From CAYPJE01 sp964410945 (GTDB lineage Bacteria; Fidelibacterota; Marinisomatia; Marinisomatales; TCS56): a stretch of 64,000 nt of DNA. The notes below the pieces were generated by a model. That model did no database searches. It saw only the letters and a program-made list of their open reading frames with translations, and was not told the origin of the DNA. Each line of letters begins with the position of its first letter. The stretch's first letter is position 1. The position numbers and the translations under genes were made by a program. The DNA lies in NCBI GenBank assembly GCA_964410945.1, contig CAYPJE010000005.1, positions 62,001 through 126,000 on the forward strand. The letters run 5' to 3'. Positions 26,490 through 35,711 of this stretch are shown piece after piece.

Positions 26490-27699
26490 CGTGCCAGACT
26501 CCAAAGTTTTCAATAACCGGAAAATTCATAACGAAGAAACGGTACAGCAGTACCAGGATGGAAATGAAACCTACGGTTACCAAAATTTCCGCAAGGGCTG
26601 GAATGTATGGTCCATCGGCATATGGTGGACGATAACCACTCAGGAATACATTATAGCGATTAAATGCCACTCCAAACACTGTCAGTGCTGCGCCGGTAAA
26701 CAGCAGGGCAGGTCTCCGGCGGAATCGCCGCATACTGAAAATTATCATTGGAATTATTACTCCAATCAATGTCTCCAGCATAAATAGAATGCCATACATG
26801 CTGCCATCCACCAGATAAACATAGGTATCGCGGTTAACCATGTCTATAATTCTTGCTGTGAGATAGATAAGCAGCAGTAAAGGAACCATCCGTGCCAGCT
26901 TGCGCAGCACCCTGGTCTCCGGTTCCAGCTTGAAGCTGCGGGTGGCCAGCATTGATTCAAAAATCACCATGGGGAAGCCCACGGCAAAAGCCGACAGTAA
27001 AAATAATAATGGTAAAATCGGGGTATGCCATAACGGGTGGAGTTTAGTAGAGGCGATAGCCATCATGGTACCCAGCGAAGATTGATGCATACAGCTCAGT
27101 ACCACTCCCAGGATGATAAAGACCGAAATAACCCGGTTTAATCCACCCTGCAGCCGTCGTAGAAATCGATCAATCCCCTGATTGAATCGGGCCCAGTAAC
27201 CGGGTAAATTCACATGGCCAACGAATCTATCACAGACAATCGGCAGAAATTCTATGTACAGAACAGTAACATAGCTGAGAACACAAATACCGACTTCAAA
27301 CAGCGCTGAATTACCCTGCCAACCATGAGGCAGGAGCACATGGTAAATATTATAGTATCGGCCCAGGTCAATGAATACTCCCAGAGCGACAAATGTATAC
27401 CCCAGCATAGCGGTCAATAGAGCAGGTCTTACCACACTGTGATAATCATGTTTGTGAACAACATGGGCAATGAAGGCGGTGGTAAATCCCCCGGCCGCCA
27501 GGGCTACACCGGTGGCCACATCAATCGCAATCCACAAACCCCAGCCATACTGCTGGTTCAGGTTGGTAACAGCACCGATCCCAAATATAAACCGAATCAT
27601 TACCAGTATGATACTTACTACAGCGAATCCGAATAAAACCCAGACACCGGGTGTGAAAAACTTAATTTCCGGTCGTTTGTTAATCGTTAAATCACTCAT
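26476..27699 (-). CDS. NrfD/HybB-type integral membrane subunit
   Basis: About 407 residues with ten or so hydrophobic helices. The HybB/NrfD-like features include the first helix VWVLFGFAVVSIILVMIRF, WGLWIAIDVATGVALAAGG, and SCMHQSSLGTMMAIA in helix 6. These proteins bind menaquinol and pass its electrons to an Fe-S partner without haem. I chose ATG 27699 (GGGGAGG 9 bases upstream). The start overlaps the end of the Fe-S gene by 8 bases and the end overlaps the cytochrome start. The three form one complex-like unit. Confidence 0.92.
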   Translation of the reverse strand: MSDLTINKRPEIKFFTPGVWVLFGFAVVSIILVMIRFIFGIGAVTNLNQQYGWGLWIAIDVATGVALAAGGFTTAFIAHVVHKHDYHSVVRPALLTAMLGYTFVALGVFIDLGRYYNIYHVLLPHGWQGNSALFEVGICVLSYVTVLYIEFLPIVCDRFVGHVNLPGYWARFNQGIDRFLRRLQGGLNRVISVFIILGVVLSCMHQSSLGTMMAIASTKLHPLWHTPILPLLFLLSAFAVGFPMVIFESMLATRSFKLEPETRVLRKLARMVPLLLLIYLTARIIDMVNRDTYVYLVDGSMYGILFMLETLIGVIIPMIIFSMRRFRRRPALLFTGAALTVFGVAFNRYNVFLSGYRPPYADGPYIPALAEILVTVGFISILVLLYRFFVMNFPVIENFGVWHDENE

Positions 27700-28579
27700 T
27701 GTCATCATCCTCCCCGGAGAGTTTCATTAACAATCCCAGTAAACCAAATAACATGACTGGTCCGCTGAAGCCTTTAAAAATGCCATGCTGAATTGACTCA
27801 GTCAGGGCGGCAGGGCTTTCATCCGGTAAAACCGGCATTTTCAATTGCTCAAATGGAACACTGGAAATATACATCCAGGATGTTCCGCCCACTTCATGTT
27901 CACCATAGATGTGATCAATATAGCGATCCGGGTTCTGCCTGATCCTTTCATGGGCTACCTGAAGCAGTTCCTTTCTGGTGCCAAAGAGGATTGCTTCCCT
28001 GGGACAAATTTCAACACAGGCCGGGGGTTTTCCCTCTGTCATGATACGCTGAACACACATATCACATTTCTCGATTACCGGCGTCAAAGCATTATGATAA
28101 TCGACCGTGGGAATCTGAAAAGGACAGGCCGTTATGCAATAGCGGCAACCGACACACACGGATTTATTATAAGTTACCGGTCCCTCGGGTGTTTTCCGCA
28201 ACGCACCTACGATACAGGCCGATACACAGGCCGGGTGCTCACAATGCATGCATTGGACTTTGATATCCAGCGGTATTTCCGATCCCTCCGGCCCGGGAAA
28301 ACGATTTACAACAGTACAGGTTTCTTCGGTGGGGCGTCGGTATTCAGCCAGGACCGACTGATCATCGTAGGTACTGATCGGCTGGTGCGGATGCTCGTGG
28401 ACTTCGCTGCAGGCCCACTCACATTTGCGGCAGCCGATGCAGAGAGTCAAATCAGACAATACACCGAAGCGGTCATCATCGAGCTGTGGACCTGGGCTGG
28501 CGGATAACTGTGATGTTCCTGCCAGCGCGCCTAAAGCCGCTCCACTGGCCTTAAAAAAATCCCTGCGGTTGAAACTCAT
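27692..28579 (-). CDS. Tat-exported 4Fe-4S ferredoxin-type subunit (HybA/HmcB-like)
   Basis: 295 residues. The start has a twin-arginine signal (FNRRDFFKASGAALGALAG). Cysteine groups for four [4Fe-4S] clusters follow: CIGCRKCEWAC, CMHCEHPACVSAC, CVGCRYCITAC and CDMCVQR...CVEIC. A C-terminal helix near residues 270-285 (PVMLFGLLGLLMKL) anchors it in the membrane, as in HybA. It would link the NrfD-type quinol subunit to the 13-heme cytochrome. It follows the MarR-type gene by 40 bases and uses a GGGGG ribosome site. Confidence 0.94.
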   Translation of the reverse strand: MSFNRRDFFKASGAALGALAGTSQLSASPGPQLDDDRFGVLSDLTLCIGCRKCEWACSEVHEHPHQPISTYDDQSVLAEYRRPTEETCTVVNRFPGPEGSEIPLDIKVQCMHCEHPACVSACIVGALRKTPEGPVTYNKSVCVGCRYCITACPFQIPTVDYHNALTPVIEKCDMCVQRIMTEGKPPACVEICPREAILFGTRKELLQVAHERIRQNPDRYIDHIYGEHEVGGTSWMYISSVPFEQLKMPVLPDESPAALTESIQHGIFKGFSGPVMLFGLLGLLMKLSGEDDDNE

Positions 28580-28619
28580 GTTTCCCCCTGAAATTTATTA
28601 GTCCGTCAAAACCATTTTA

Positions 28620-29144
28620 TTATTCATCCGATTTCGACAGTAAGTGAAATGAACACTGCCCTTTGCATTCCCTGATCACACAATCCTCATCACAGGTTTC
28701 GTTGCATTGCAGGCAGATTAAATCTGTATTACCCTGTTCACCCAGGGTATGAGTTATAAAGCGCCGGATATAATCAATGAACTGTTCCTTCTCCGAATCA
28801 GAATAGTTTTTAAGTAATTCAGATTGATTACTCACGCGAACCTGTTCATAATTGTCTACAATTTCGCGTCCGGCTTCCGTTATCGACAAATTCGCCACCC
28901 GTCGATCGGCACGGCGAAAGCGGCGCTTGACCAGCTTGAACTGTACCAATTTATCAATATTTTTCCCGGCGGCCGCATTACTGATCTCTAAGGTCTGAGC
29001 AATAAAACTCAGATTGTACGGCCCACCTATGGACAATAATTTGAGGATGTAGTATTGATTGGCTGAGATTGGGAAATCGGTGGCTTGAGCTATGTACTGA
29101 TTAAAAAACAGATACTGAGTTACATGGGAACTAATCCGAAGCAT
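28620..29144 (-). CDS. MarR-family regulator with six-cysteine C-terminal tail
   Basis: 174 residues. The MarR winged helix (FIAQTLEISNAAAGKNIDKLVQ, then FRRADRRVANLSITEAG) is followed by a tail with CLQCNETCDEDC and, shortly after, CKGQC: spacing CX2CX3CX3CX4CX3C. The tail and the CLxC start are shared with the regulator at 24720. Six closely spaced cysteines suggest metal, haem or Fe-S binding, or a thiol switch. It is the first gene of the operon for the Fe-S/NrfD/13-heme module and has a perfect operator-like palindrome just upstream, so it probably represses its own operon. Confidence 0.85.
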   Translation of the reverse strand: MLRISSHVTQYLFFNQYIAQATDFPISANQYYILKLLSIGGPYNLSFIAQTLEISNAAAGKNIDKLVQFKLVKRRFRRADRRVANLSITEAGREIVDNYEQVRVSNQSELLKNYSDSEKEQFIDYIRRFITHTLGEQGNTDLICLQCNETCDEDCVIRECKGQCSFHLLSKSDE

Positions 29145-29190
29145 TTCCGACAGCTTATGGTCAAGAGTATTAATATTACACCTCGTTGAT

Positions 29191-29207
29191 ATTAAACTAG
29201 GTTTAAT
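29191..29207 (-). promoter_or_regulatory. Palindromic operator candidate for the MarR-type regulator
   Basis: ATTAAAC-TAG-GTTTAAT is a perfect 7-base inverted repeat with a 3-base centre, 47 to 63 bases before the MarR ATG, in an AT-rich promoter region with TTGATG further upstream. This matches MarR operator geometry. Confidence 0.5.
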
Positions 29208-29241
29208 TTAAATATGATTTAAAATTAACATCAATACTAAT

Positions 29242-29276
29242 TCAAAGAAATATGCCCCGGAGAATCCGGGGCATAT
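29242..29276 (-). terminator. Terminator of the large cytochrome operon
   Basis: A perfect 12-base stem (29250-29261 with 29265-29276) and 3-base loop, followed on the minus strand by TTTCTTTG. It separates the large cytochrome operon from the NrfD operon. Confidence 0.85.
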
Positions 29277-29300
29277 CAGACTTAACAGGCTGGGGTGGGA

Positions 29301-31283
29301 CTAACCCTTGGATTCCTCTGTTTGCTCTTCATCATCCTCATCGGTCAGAAACCTGAGTTGGCGCTTCACATAATCTTTGGTCTCCTTTTTGGCCGATTCC
29401 AGATCCTCGGGATGTTCTTCCTCGTACATATCTTCCGGCATCATACCAGTCAACCAGGATGGATTACCGGGATAAATCCGGGGATTGAAGACCGTCGAAT
29501 AGAGGTGCCAGACCAGAATAGCCAGAAAGGCCAACCAGGCTTCGTAATAATGAACAACCAGGGAAACATCCAGTACTCCTATGGGCAGGAACTGAATAAA
29601 CCAGTTGTCAAACCACAACAAGAAACCAGTAACAATCATGACCACTGTACCCCAGACGATGGCCCAGTATTCAGCCTTTTCAATATAGCTGAAGCGCTTG
29701 AAGCGCGGCTCCTTCTTCCGCATACCCATGTTGAACAAAATCTTGCGGAAGAAATCGGTGAAATCCTTCCACTCCGGAATCATATCCTTGAAGAACATCC
29801 GGCCCCGGCGGGTAACGATCAGATAAACAACATGCCAGACTACGGTAATGATAAACAGTACCGCTGCCCAGCGATGGATAATCCCACGCAATTCGAAACC
29901 ACCTTCCCAGCCAAAAAATATCTTGGCCAGCCAGCTTTCACTGAAGCGCAGGGCAAATCCGGAAACGACCAGAACAAAGAACGATACCAGTGTAAAAGTA
30001 TGCTGCCATACTTCATTCAGCGTCATACGACGCACCTGGGGTTTTTTACGCATTACGATTACAATCTGCCGGAACAGGTCGATCAGCCAGTGGATCACCA
30101 TGGCACCGATAATCACAACGATAGCAATTATATAGATCTTCGCAACTATATCGGCAACTCCCGTCCGCAGACCATTGCCGCCTACACCATGGATGGGAGC
30201 ATTGGCCAGTTCCTCGGAAATACCAGGATGGCATTCGCCACAGGTGTGTTGCAGGTTGCCGGAATAAATAGTGGACGTACTGTCCGAACTGGGAAGAATG
30301 CGATGAACTCCGTGACAGGAGGCACAGTTAGCCACGTGGGTATCACCAGCCTTACTTTTCAATCCATGATAACTGTCGACAAACGAAGTCAATCGGCCAG
30401 TTGGCATCCCGTACTTTTCATTCAATACCGCTGATTCATGACAGGGTGAGCAGGTTGCTTCAGCCACCAGCACCCGTGATACCGGCGACCGGGGATCAGT
30501 CGGTGACAAAATACCATGTTCACCGTGACAATCAGTACAAACTGGTGCATCCGTTTCCCCTCTGGCCACCAGTTTACCGTGGATACCATCCCAGAAATCA
30601 TTTTCAATTCCTTTATGGCACTGGCCGCAGGTCTTGGGAATGTTGAAATGATTGATAGCCGAATCATCAAAGCCAGGTGACAGGATTTTATGCGCCGAAC
30701 CTCCGGACGAATGGCAATCATTACAAGTAGCTGCAACATAGATTCCACCCCGGGTAGCCTGACCATGAACTGTATTCTCATACATATCGATGGGATGATC
30801 CAGCAACAATTCGTATTTCTTGACAATATTCAGGTCTTCATGACAGTTACCACAGGTCTCCGGTAGATTAGTAGGATGAACCTTGGATAGTTTTACCGAT
30901 GAAGGCAGTATATCATGGTCGCCATGGCAATCCATGCACTGAGGCATATCTTCACAGGCACCTATAACGGCCCGGCCATGGGCCTGGTATTCATCTGATG
31001 CCTCTTCGTGGCAGGTCCGGCAACCTTCACAACCAACCTTGAATTCCGAATCCTCATCATGGGGCATGGTATCCTTATCCTGATGGCAGTCAAGACATTC
31101 CAGATCGGCATGCTTGGAATGGGCCAGATCATCGGTTATTAGTGTATTATGGTCACTCTCCTCGTGGCAGTCACCACAGGCATCACTATCAATATATTCA
31201 ACATCATCCTGCGCCATCAGTAAGCCGATCAGCATAACCGGCATCAAGCAATGGAACAGGGTTGTTGTGCGCATACGTTCCAT
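29301..31283 (-). CDS. Fusion of 11-heme cytochrome c and diheme cytochrome b (CbcL-like quinol dehydrogenase)
   Basis: 660 residues. After a signal peptide come eleven CxxCH motifs (residues about 37-365), then five transmembrane helices. Their paired histidines (IHRWAAVLFIITVVWHVVY and VVHYYEAWLAFLAILVWHLY) fit the b-haem ligands of the cytochrome b561/FdnI class. The C-terminus is highly acidic. Fusions of this kind, such as Geobacter CbcL, oxidise menaquinol and hand electrons to periplasmic haems. It is the last gene of the cytochrome operon, 20 bases after a larger relative. GGGGG lies upstream of ATG 31283. Confidence 0.9.
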   Translation of the reverse strand: MERMRTTTLFHCLMPVMLIGLLMAQDDVEYIDSDACGDCHEESDHNTLITDDLAHSKHADLECLDCHQDKDTMPHDEDSEFKVGCEGCRTCHEEASDEYQAHGRAVIGACEDMPQCMDCHGDHDILPSSVKLSKVHPTNLPETCGNCHEDLNIVKKYELLLDHPIDMYENTVHGQATRGGIYVAATCNDCHSSGGSAHKILSPGFDDSAINHFNIPKTCGQCHKGIENDFWDGIHGKLVARGETDAPVCTDCHGEHGILSPTDPRSPVSRVLVAEATCSPCHESAVLNEKYGMPTGRLTSFVDSYHGLKSKAGDTHVANCASCHGVHRILPSSDSTSTIYSGNLQHTCGECHPGISEELANAPIHGVGGNGLRTGVADIVAKIYIIAIVVIIGAMVIHWLIDLFRQIVIVMRKKPQVRRMTLNEVWQHTFTLVSFFVLVVSGFALRFSESWLAKIFFGWEGGFELRGIIHRWAAVLFIITVVWHVVYLIVTRRGRMFFKDMIPEWKDFTDFFRKILFNMGMRKKEPRFKRFSYIEKAEYWAIVWGTVVMIVTGFLLWFDNWFIQFLPIGVLDVSLVVHYYEAWLAFLAILVWHLYSTVFNPRIYPGNPSWLTGMMPEDMYEEEHPEDLESAKKETKDYVKRQLRFLTDEDDEEQTEESKG

Positions 31284-31303
31284 ATATGCCCCCTGGTATT
31301 TTG

Positions 31304-33814
31304 TTATGAAAAAGTCCCGAACAAGATCAGGATCAGCAAAGCCAGACCGGTAATCAGGAAGGTGTAAGCAGCGATCCTGAAGACCAGGCGTTTCCAGCCA
31401 GGCAAGGGATCTGTCAATATCTCCTTGTATTCCTGATCATCTAATTCTTCCAGTTGCAGCGAACGTTCCTCCTCGAAACGCTCTTCTGTGATATGGCCCG
31501 AAAAAATGGCTTCATCCATAGGGAATGTACCGGGCCGCAAATGTGTATTAAAGAAATGAACGGTAAAAATAAAGGCTGTCGCCAGCAACGCTTCTTCCGA
31601 ATGGATAATATGGGCGGCATTGATCAGCCAGCCCGGGAAAAGACGGGAAAAATGCTCCGGGAACCATAATGTCAGACCGGAAGCACCGATTGCGAACATA
31701 CCCCAGAAAACGGCGAAATAATCAAATTTCTCCCAGTAGGTCCAGCGACCGAAAGCCGGTTCTGTTTTTCTGATCCCGATGAAATACAGGACGTGGTTAT
31801 AGAAATCCTTGGCATCCTGCCAGTTCGGCACCAGACTATCCGGCCCCCAGAAAATACCGCTCTTCTTTTCAACAATGGTTTTCCTGAACAGGTTGATCAG
31901 GTGAACAAAAAACACCAATCCCATTAAAGCAGCTGCTACGCGGTGAGCAATCGCTGCAAAACCAAACCCGATCACATTATGGACAAACCAGTTTGCCAAA
32001 GGCGAGTGGCTGTATTTCAATGGCAGCCCGGTCATGGATAAAATCAGGAAACTGACTACCATTCCCAGATGCAGCAGCCGTTCACCGGTTGTGAATCTTT
32101 TTACCCTCTTGTTGGATTTCGGTTTTTTGGCAATCGGGCCGTGCTTGATCCGTTTGACCAGCAGGCGAATCAGCCACAAAATCGTGTGTCCGCCAAAAAC
32201 GATCAGTACGCTGGTTAACAGGATCACCATGGCATGATGAATGAAATCCAGAACTTGATTAGGCTCTTCCATCATCGGCGTATAATGCTGCAGATACTGT
32301 ACAAAATTTTCATTCACATTATCGTGACAGCGCGAGCAGGTCTCAATAATGTGTGACTGGTGAATTGATGATTCAGGGTGATCGTTAGGCAGAATGGAAT
32401 GATTATCATGGCACGAAACACAAGTGGCAAATTTTTCTCCTTGATAACCAAGCTGGTACATTTGTCCGTGATAGGAGGAGTTATAACCTGCCAGCACATT
32501 GGGGTTGAGCTGAAATTTCATCGTCAGATTACGATCATCATGGCAGCGGCTGCATAATTCTATTATCGATTCACCGACAAATGTCTCTTCCGATTTCTGG
32601 ATCCTCCGGTCATCGTGGCAGGCTATGCAGTTGGGAGCTTCCTCATGGCCCTTCTGATAGGATATATAATGACTCGATAATTCATACTGTTTCTGTTCTT
32701 CAGGATGACAATCAACACAGGATTTCTGGAGGGCGCGGTCACCGGCATGATCGGGAGCGAGGTAATGATAAGTGTGGCAATTCCCGCAATTGGATGCTTC
32801 ACCAGCCTTTACCTTGGCCAATTCATCCCGGTGAATCCGGCCGTGGGCTGCGGACTGATCGATAATCAGACTCTCTTCATGACAGCGGAGACAGACCTGA
32901 TCAAGTTTAATATCAAAAATACTGGTAGCTGCGGTTCCGACCATCTCGGTCTCGTGACCGGTATGGCAAACCACACAGGTCTCCATTCGCGGATCATCCT
33001 GCTCGGTGGGCCGGTGGATTGATGCTTCATAGCCGGCATGACAATTAGTACAGACAATATCCAGTCGGGCCACCGATACATCGCTGTCAGGATTGCGCGG
33101 CGACAGTACCTTATGTTTGGCGTGGCAGTCAGAACAAACCGGAGCCTTCAGATTTCCAGCCAGTACCTGCTTGTAATGACCACTCAAATCATAATTCCGG
33201 ACATTCTCTTCGTGGCAACTACGACAGGATTCGGTCAAATGGATTTTCCATTCACCTGGTGAATAATTTTCCCTTTCCTGCTTATTGTGTGGCGAATGAC
33301 ACGAAACACAGGTTACATCAGATGTCTCTGTGTCTTCATCCCAGTGGGCGGAATGAAAGAAATCATCCAGGACATCCTGATGGCAGACCCCGCAGGCCTG
33401 GCGCGGCTGCCCCTGCCAGCTTACCTTATGTTTACCGTGACAATCGGAACAGGTGGGAATCGAGGTGTAGCCCTTCTCCTGCAGCGAATGGAAGAAACCA
33501 TCGATAAACTCTTCCTGCGCATCTTCATGGCAGGAACCGCAATCGGGAAGTTCCACCAGAGGATCATGTGGAAAGTCCTCCACTCCTTCCAGGGCTGTAT
33601 GACAATCGATACATCCGAATCCCTCATGGGGTGTATCCGCTAGGTCATCTTCAGTAACATATAATGATAATTCTATCCCCCGTCGCATGACCGTGAGGTC
33701 TTCATCCTCATGGCACATGATACAGGTTTCATTATCCTGGGCAGAAATAAAAAGGGGAAAACATATCAGGATCAGAACCAGATATGTTTTCCCCCGCCGG
33801 AAAATTTCGTGCAT
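31304..33814 (-). CDS. Fusion of 17-heme cytochrome c and diheme cytochrome b (CbcL-like)
   Basis: 836 residues. After a signal peptide (YLVLILICFPLFISAQ) there are seventeen CxxCH motifs up to about residue 505, then six hydrophobic helices. The core b-type pair is AIAHRVAAALMGLVFFVHLIN and AAHIIHSEEALLATAFIFTVHFF. An extra final helix (FRIAAYTFLITGLALLILILF) is absent from the smaller paralogue. The layout predicts quinol oxidation at the inner membrane and a long periplasmic haem wire. AAGGA precedes ATG by 4 bases. The gene lies 15 bases after the c554-like gene. Confidence 0.91.
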   Translation of the reverse strand: MHEIFRRGKTYLVLILICFPLFISAQDNETCIMCHEDEDLTVMRRGIELSLYVTEDDLADTPHEGFGCIDCHTALEGVEDFPHDPLVELPDCGSCHEDAQEEFIDGFFHSLQEKGYTSIPTCSDCHGKHKVSWQGQPRQACGVCHQDVLDDFFHSAHWDEDTETSDVTCVSCHSPHNKQERENYSPGEWKIHLTESCRSCHEENVRNYDLSGHYKQVLAGNLKAPVCSDCHAKHKVLSPRNPDSDVSVARLDIVCTNCHAGYEASIHRPTEQDDPRMETCVVCHTGHETEMVGTAATSIFDIKLDQVCLRCHEESLIIDQSAAHGRIHRDELAKVKAGEASNCGNCHTYHYLAPDHAGDRALQKSCVDCHPEEQKQYELSSHYISYQKGHEEAPNCIACHDDRRIQKSEETFVGESIIELCSRCHDDRNLTMKFQLNPNVLAGYNSSYHGQMYQLGYQGEKFATCVSCHDNHSILPNDHPESSIHQSHIIETCSRCHDNVNENFVQYLQHYTPMMEEPNQVLDFIHHAMVILLTSVLIVFGGHTILWLIRLLVKRIKHGPIAKKPKSNKRVKRFTTGERLLHLGMVVSFLILSMTGLPLKYSHSPLANWFVHNVIGFGFAAIAHRVAAALMGLVFFVHLINLFRKTIVEKKSGIFWGPDSLVPNWQDAKDFYNHVLYFIGIRKTEPAFGRWTYWEKFDYFAVFWGMFAIGASGLTLWFPEHFSRLFPGWLINAAHIIHSEEALLATAFIFTVHFFNTHLRPGTFPMDEAIFSGHITEERFEEERSLQLEELDDQEYKEILTDPLPGWKRLVFRIAAYTFLITGLALLILILFGTFS

Positions 33815-33829
33815 CGTATCCTTAATTAA

Positions 33830-34417
33830 TTACTCCGCTGGAGGATAAGGATGTGCGATTTCTTTTACACGCACACTGAAGTCGAATGGTTTATAGGTTG
33901 GGCTCTTCTCGTTGTGACAGGTCACGCAGACTGCCTCCAATGGTTCAATTAAACCAACCGTGGCTCCATCAATCTCACCGGCAGTAATCGCTTTCATCGT
34001 TTTCATTGATTTGTATTTGGAACCGGCGCCATGGCAGGATTCACAACTGACCGGCTGCAAACCGGTCATCCTTTTGACTGCTTTGGTCGGTTTACCTTTA
34101 TCAGTTACCTCCGCCCAGAATTCAGCTGCCATCACTTCGTATCCGCCGTCCCCGAATCCGGTGGCATGACATACCAAACATTCAGCTGCTTCATAAGCAG
34201 GTCCGGTTATCCCCTTTTCGGCGGCAATTTTTGCCGATTCTTCACTTTTCAAAGTTTCAAAGGCGGTAGCATGGGGGCCACTCATCCATTTACCGTATTG
34301 ATCACCTTTTTTAGCACTTTTATGACACATCTTGCATCCATCCGTGCCTACATAATCAAAACTCTGAGCCATCGCCAGACTGATAACTGCCAGAAACACT
34401 AAGATTCTTTTTAACAT
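33830..34417 (-). CDS. Tetraheme cytochrome c (c554 family)
   Basis: 195 residues with a signal peptide and four CxxCH motifs (CKMCH, CLVCH, CESCH, CVTCH). The start of the mature chain, DYVGTDGCKMCHKS then QYGKWMSGPHATAF, is the pattern of the cytochrome c554/c-prime family. It is a likely soluble periplasmic electron shuttle between the inner-membrane fusions and the outer-membrane conduit. GGAGG 7 bases before ATG supports the start. Confidence 0.92.
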   Translation of the reverse strand: MLKRILVFLAVISLAMAQSFDYVGTDGCKMCHKSAKKGDQYGKWMSGPHATAFETLKSEESAKIAAEKGITGPAYEAAECLVCHATGFGDGGYEVMAAEFWAEVTDKGKPTKAVKRMTGLQPVSCESCHGAGSKYKSMKTMKAITAGEIDGATVGLIEPLEAVCVTCHNEKSPTYKPFDFSVRVKEIAHPYPPAE

Positions 34418-34467
34418 TTTCTCGCCTCCACTGAATGTTTATCTATTCACCGCAATTTTACAGAATA

Positions 34468-34863
34468 TTAATGGCAATTAGAACAATAATGTCCACTATC
34501 ACCCACCGGTTGACCAATTTCGTGGCAGGCTGCGCAGGCTGAGCTGCTTACAGAACCGGCCACCGTCCCATGGAATTGGGCGGAAGTTGTGTCGCTCATC
34601 CATACTCCCCAGGCAGGGTGTCCGCTGGGGCCACCTTCATGACAGGAGTAACAGGAAACACCGCTGGTCCCACCGAAATAATCATTTCCATCACCACCGT
34701 GGCAGGCCTGACAGCCATCGATACCGCGGTCTATGATTTTAGCCATATGCGAATCATCGCTGGCAGGATCGGTCCAGTTGTCTGGGTGGCTGGAAGCTAC
34801 CTGCTCCTCGGCACACCCAGACAATAACCAACCTACTGAAACAAGAATTAATATTTTCTTCAT
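34468..34863 (-). CDS. Tetraheme cytochrome lipoprotein
   Basis: 131 residues. The lipobox is LLSGC (C near residue 16), so it should be lipid-anchored, probably in the outer membrane. There are four CxxCH motifs (CQACH, CYSCH, CAACH, CSNCH), and the protein stops at the histidine of the last one. I chose the MKKIL start; an ATG six codons earlier exists. It sits directly after the periplasmic 11-heme cytochrome gene and the barrel gene, so it could be the surface-side haem carrier of the conduit. Confidence 0.88.
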   Translation of the reverse strand: MKKILILVSVGWLLSGCAEEQVASSHPDNWTDPASDDSHMAKIIDRGIDGCQACHGGDGNDYFGGTSGVSCYSCHEGGPSGHPAWGVWMSDTTSAQFHGTVAGSVSSSACAACHEIGQPVGDSGHYCSNCH

Positions 34864-34880
34864 GGTAAACACAGTAATCA

Positions 34881-35711
34881 TTAATTAGTATGGCAGCGAG
34901 TGCAGGTCGATGAATTAGGCTGATGACAAGCCATACAGATATCGGGATTATTCATCGCCTCATCACCATGCAAACCACCGTCATTAAGCAATTCTCCGGC
35001 CCAGTTGGATAAATTGTGATCCAGCGGCATTACCATATTCTGTTGATGGCAGGATTGGCATTCCAGAATCGAATTATGACATGAGGCACAGTCATTCAAA
35101 CCATTATATGCTTCCAGACCATGACCGAGAATAAAGCCGGTAGGATGCACCCGGGGAGTCACTTCCTGCACCTGGTGGCAGGCATCGCAGGTACTCTGCA
35201 CGTGACAAGTGATACAACTGGCTTGAGTTTGATGGGTCACTTCCATCCCGTGCAGCCAGGCCCATTCAATATTATGTGAGGCCGGTACACTTTCGCTATG
35301 ACAGGATTGGCAATCGCCGGTGGACCAGGCATAGGGATCGGTACTGCCGTCATCTTCCAGAATATAATCGTGGCAGGAACTGCAGTCCATTGCCTTGCTC
35401 AAGTGATAGGTGTGTGAAAAACCGGTTGCCGCCAAGGGCTGCGAATCTGAAAACGGCAATGGTTCATCGGGATCGGCATGGCAGGCTTCACAATCTTCAG
35501 TGGCCGAATCACCATCGTGACAACCGATGCAGGTATCCTTTTCGGGTAATAAGCGGGGTGGCACCTGTTCCGATTCGGCAACTTCAGCATGGCAATCTTC
35601 ACAGGACATTTCCATGTCCTCCACATGCATTTGATGGGGAAACATAATGTAATCATCGGCACCAAGAAAACACAGGCCGATCGTCAGCAGGATAATATTA
35701 TAACGCCACAT
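34881..35711 (-). CDS. Periplasmic multiheme cytochrome c (11 CxxCH)
   Basis: 276 residues with a signal peptide and eleven CxxCH motifs, the first at residue 37 and the last (CTRCH) four residues before the end. The start overlaps the end of the barrel gene by 14 bases, and GGAGGG stands 10 bases upstream. In porin-cytochrome conduits a periplasmic multiheme protein inserts into the barrel from inside, and this gene has the right place and size for that role (MtrA/ExtA-like in function, not in sequence as far as I can see). Confidence 0.91.
   Translation of the reverse strand: MWRYNIILLTIGLCFLGADDYIMFPHQMHVEDMEMSCEDCHAEVAESEQVPPRLLPEKDTCIGCHDGDSATEDCEACHADPDEPLPFSDSQPLAATGFSHTYHLSKAMDCSSCHDYILEDDGSTDPYAWSTGDCQSCHSESVPASHNIEWAWLHGMEVTHQTQASCITCHVQSTCDACHQVQEVTPRVHPTGFILGHGLEAYNGLNDCASCHNSILECQSCHQQNMVMPLDHNLSNWAGELLNDGGLHGDEAMNNPDICMACHQPNSSTCTRCHTN

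Noticed and set aside
27845..28507. 220-codon plus-strand frame opposite the Tat Fe-S gene
   Set aside because: The opposite strand encodes a clear four-cluster ferredoxin; this frame has no family features.
29295..30434. Long plus-strand open frame (379 codons)
   Set aside because: It is a shadow opposite the 11-heme cytochrome b/c fusion, lacks any motif and has unlikely composition.
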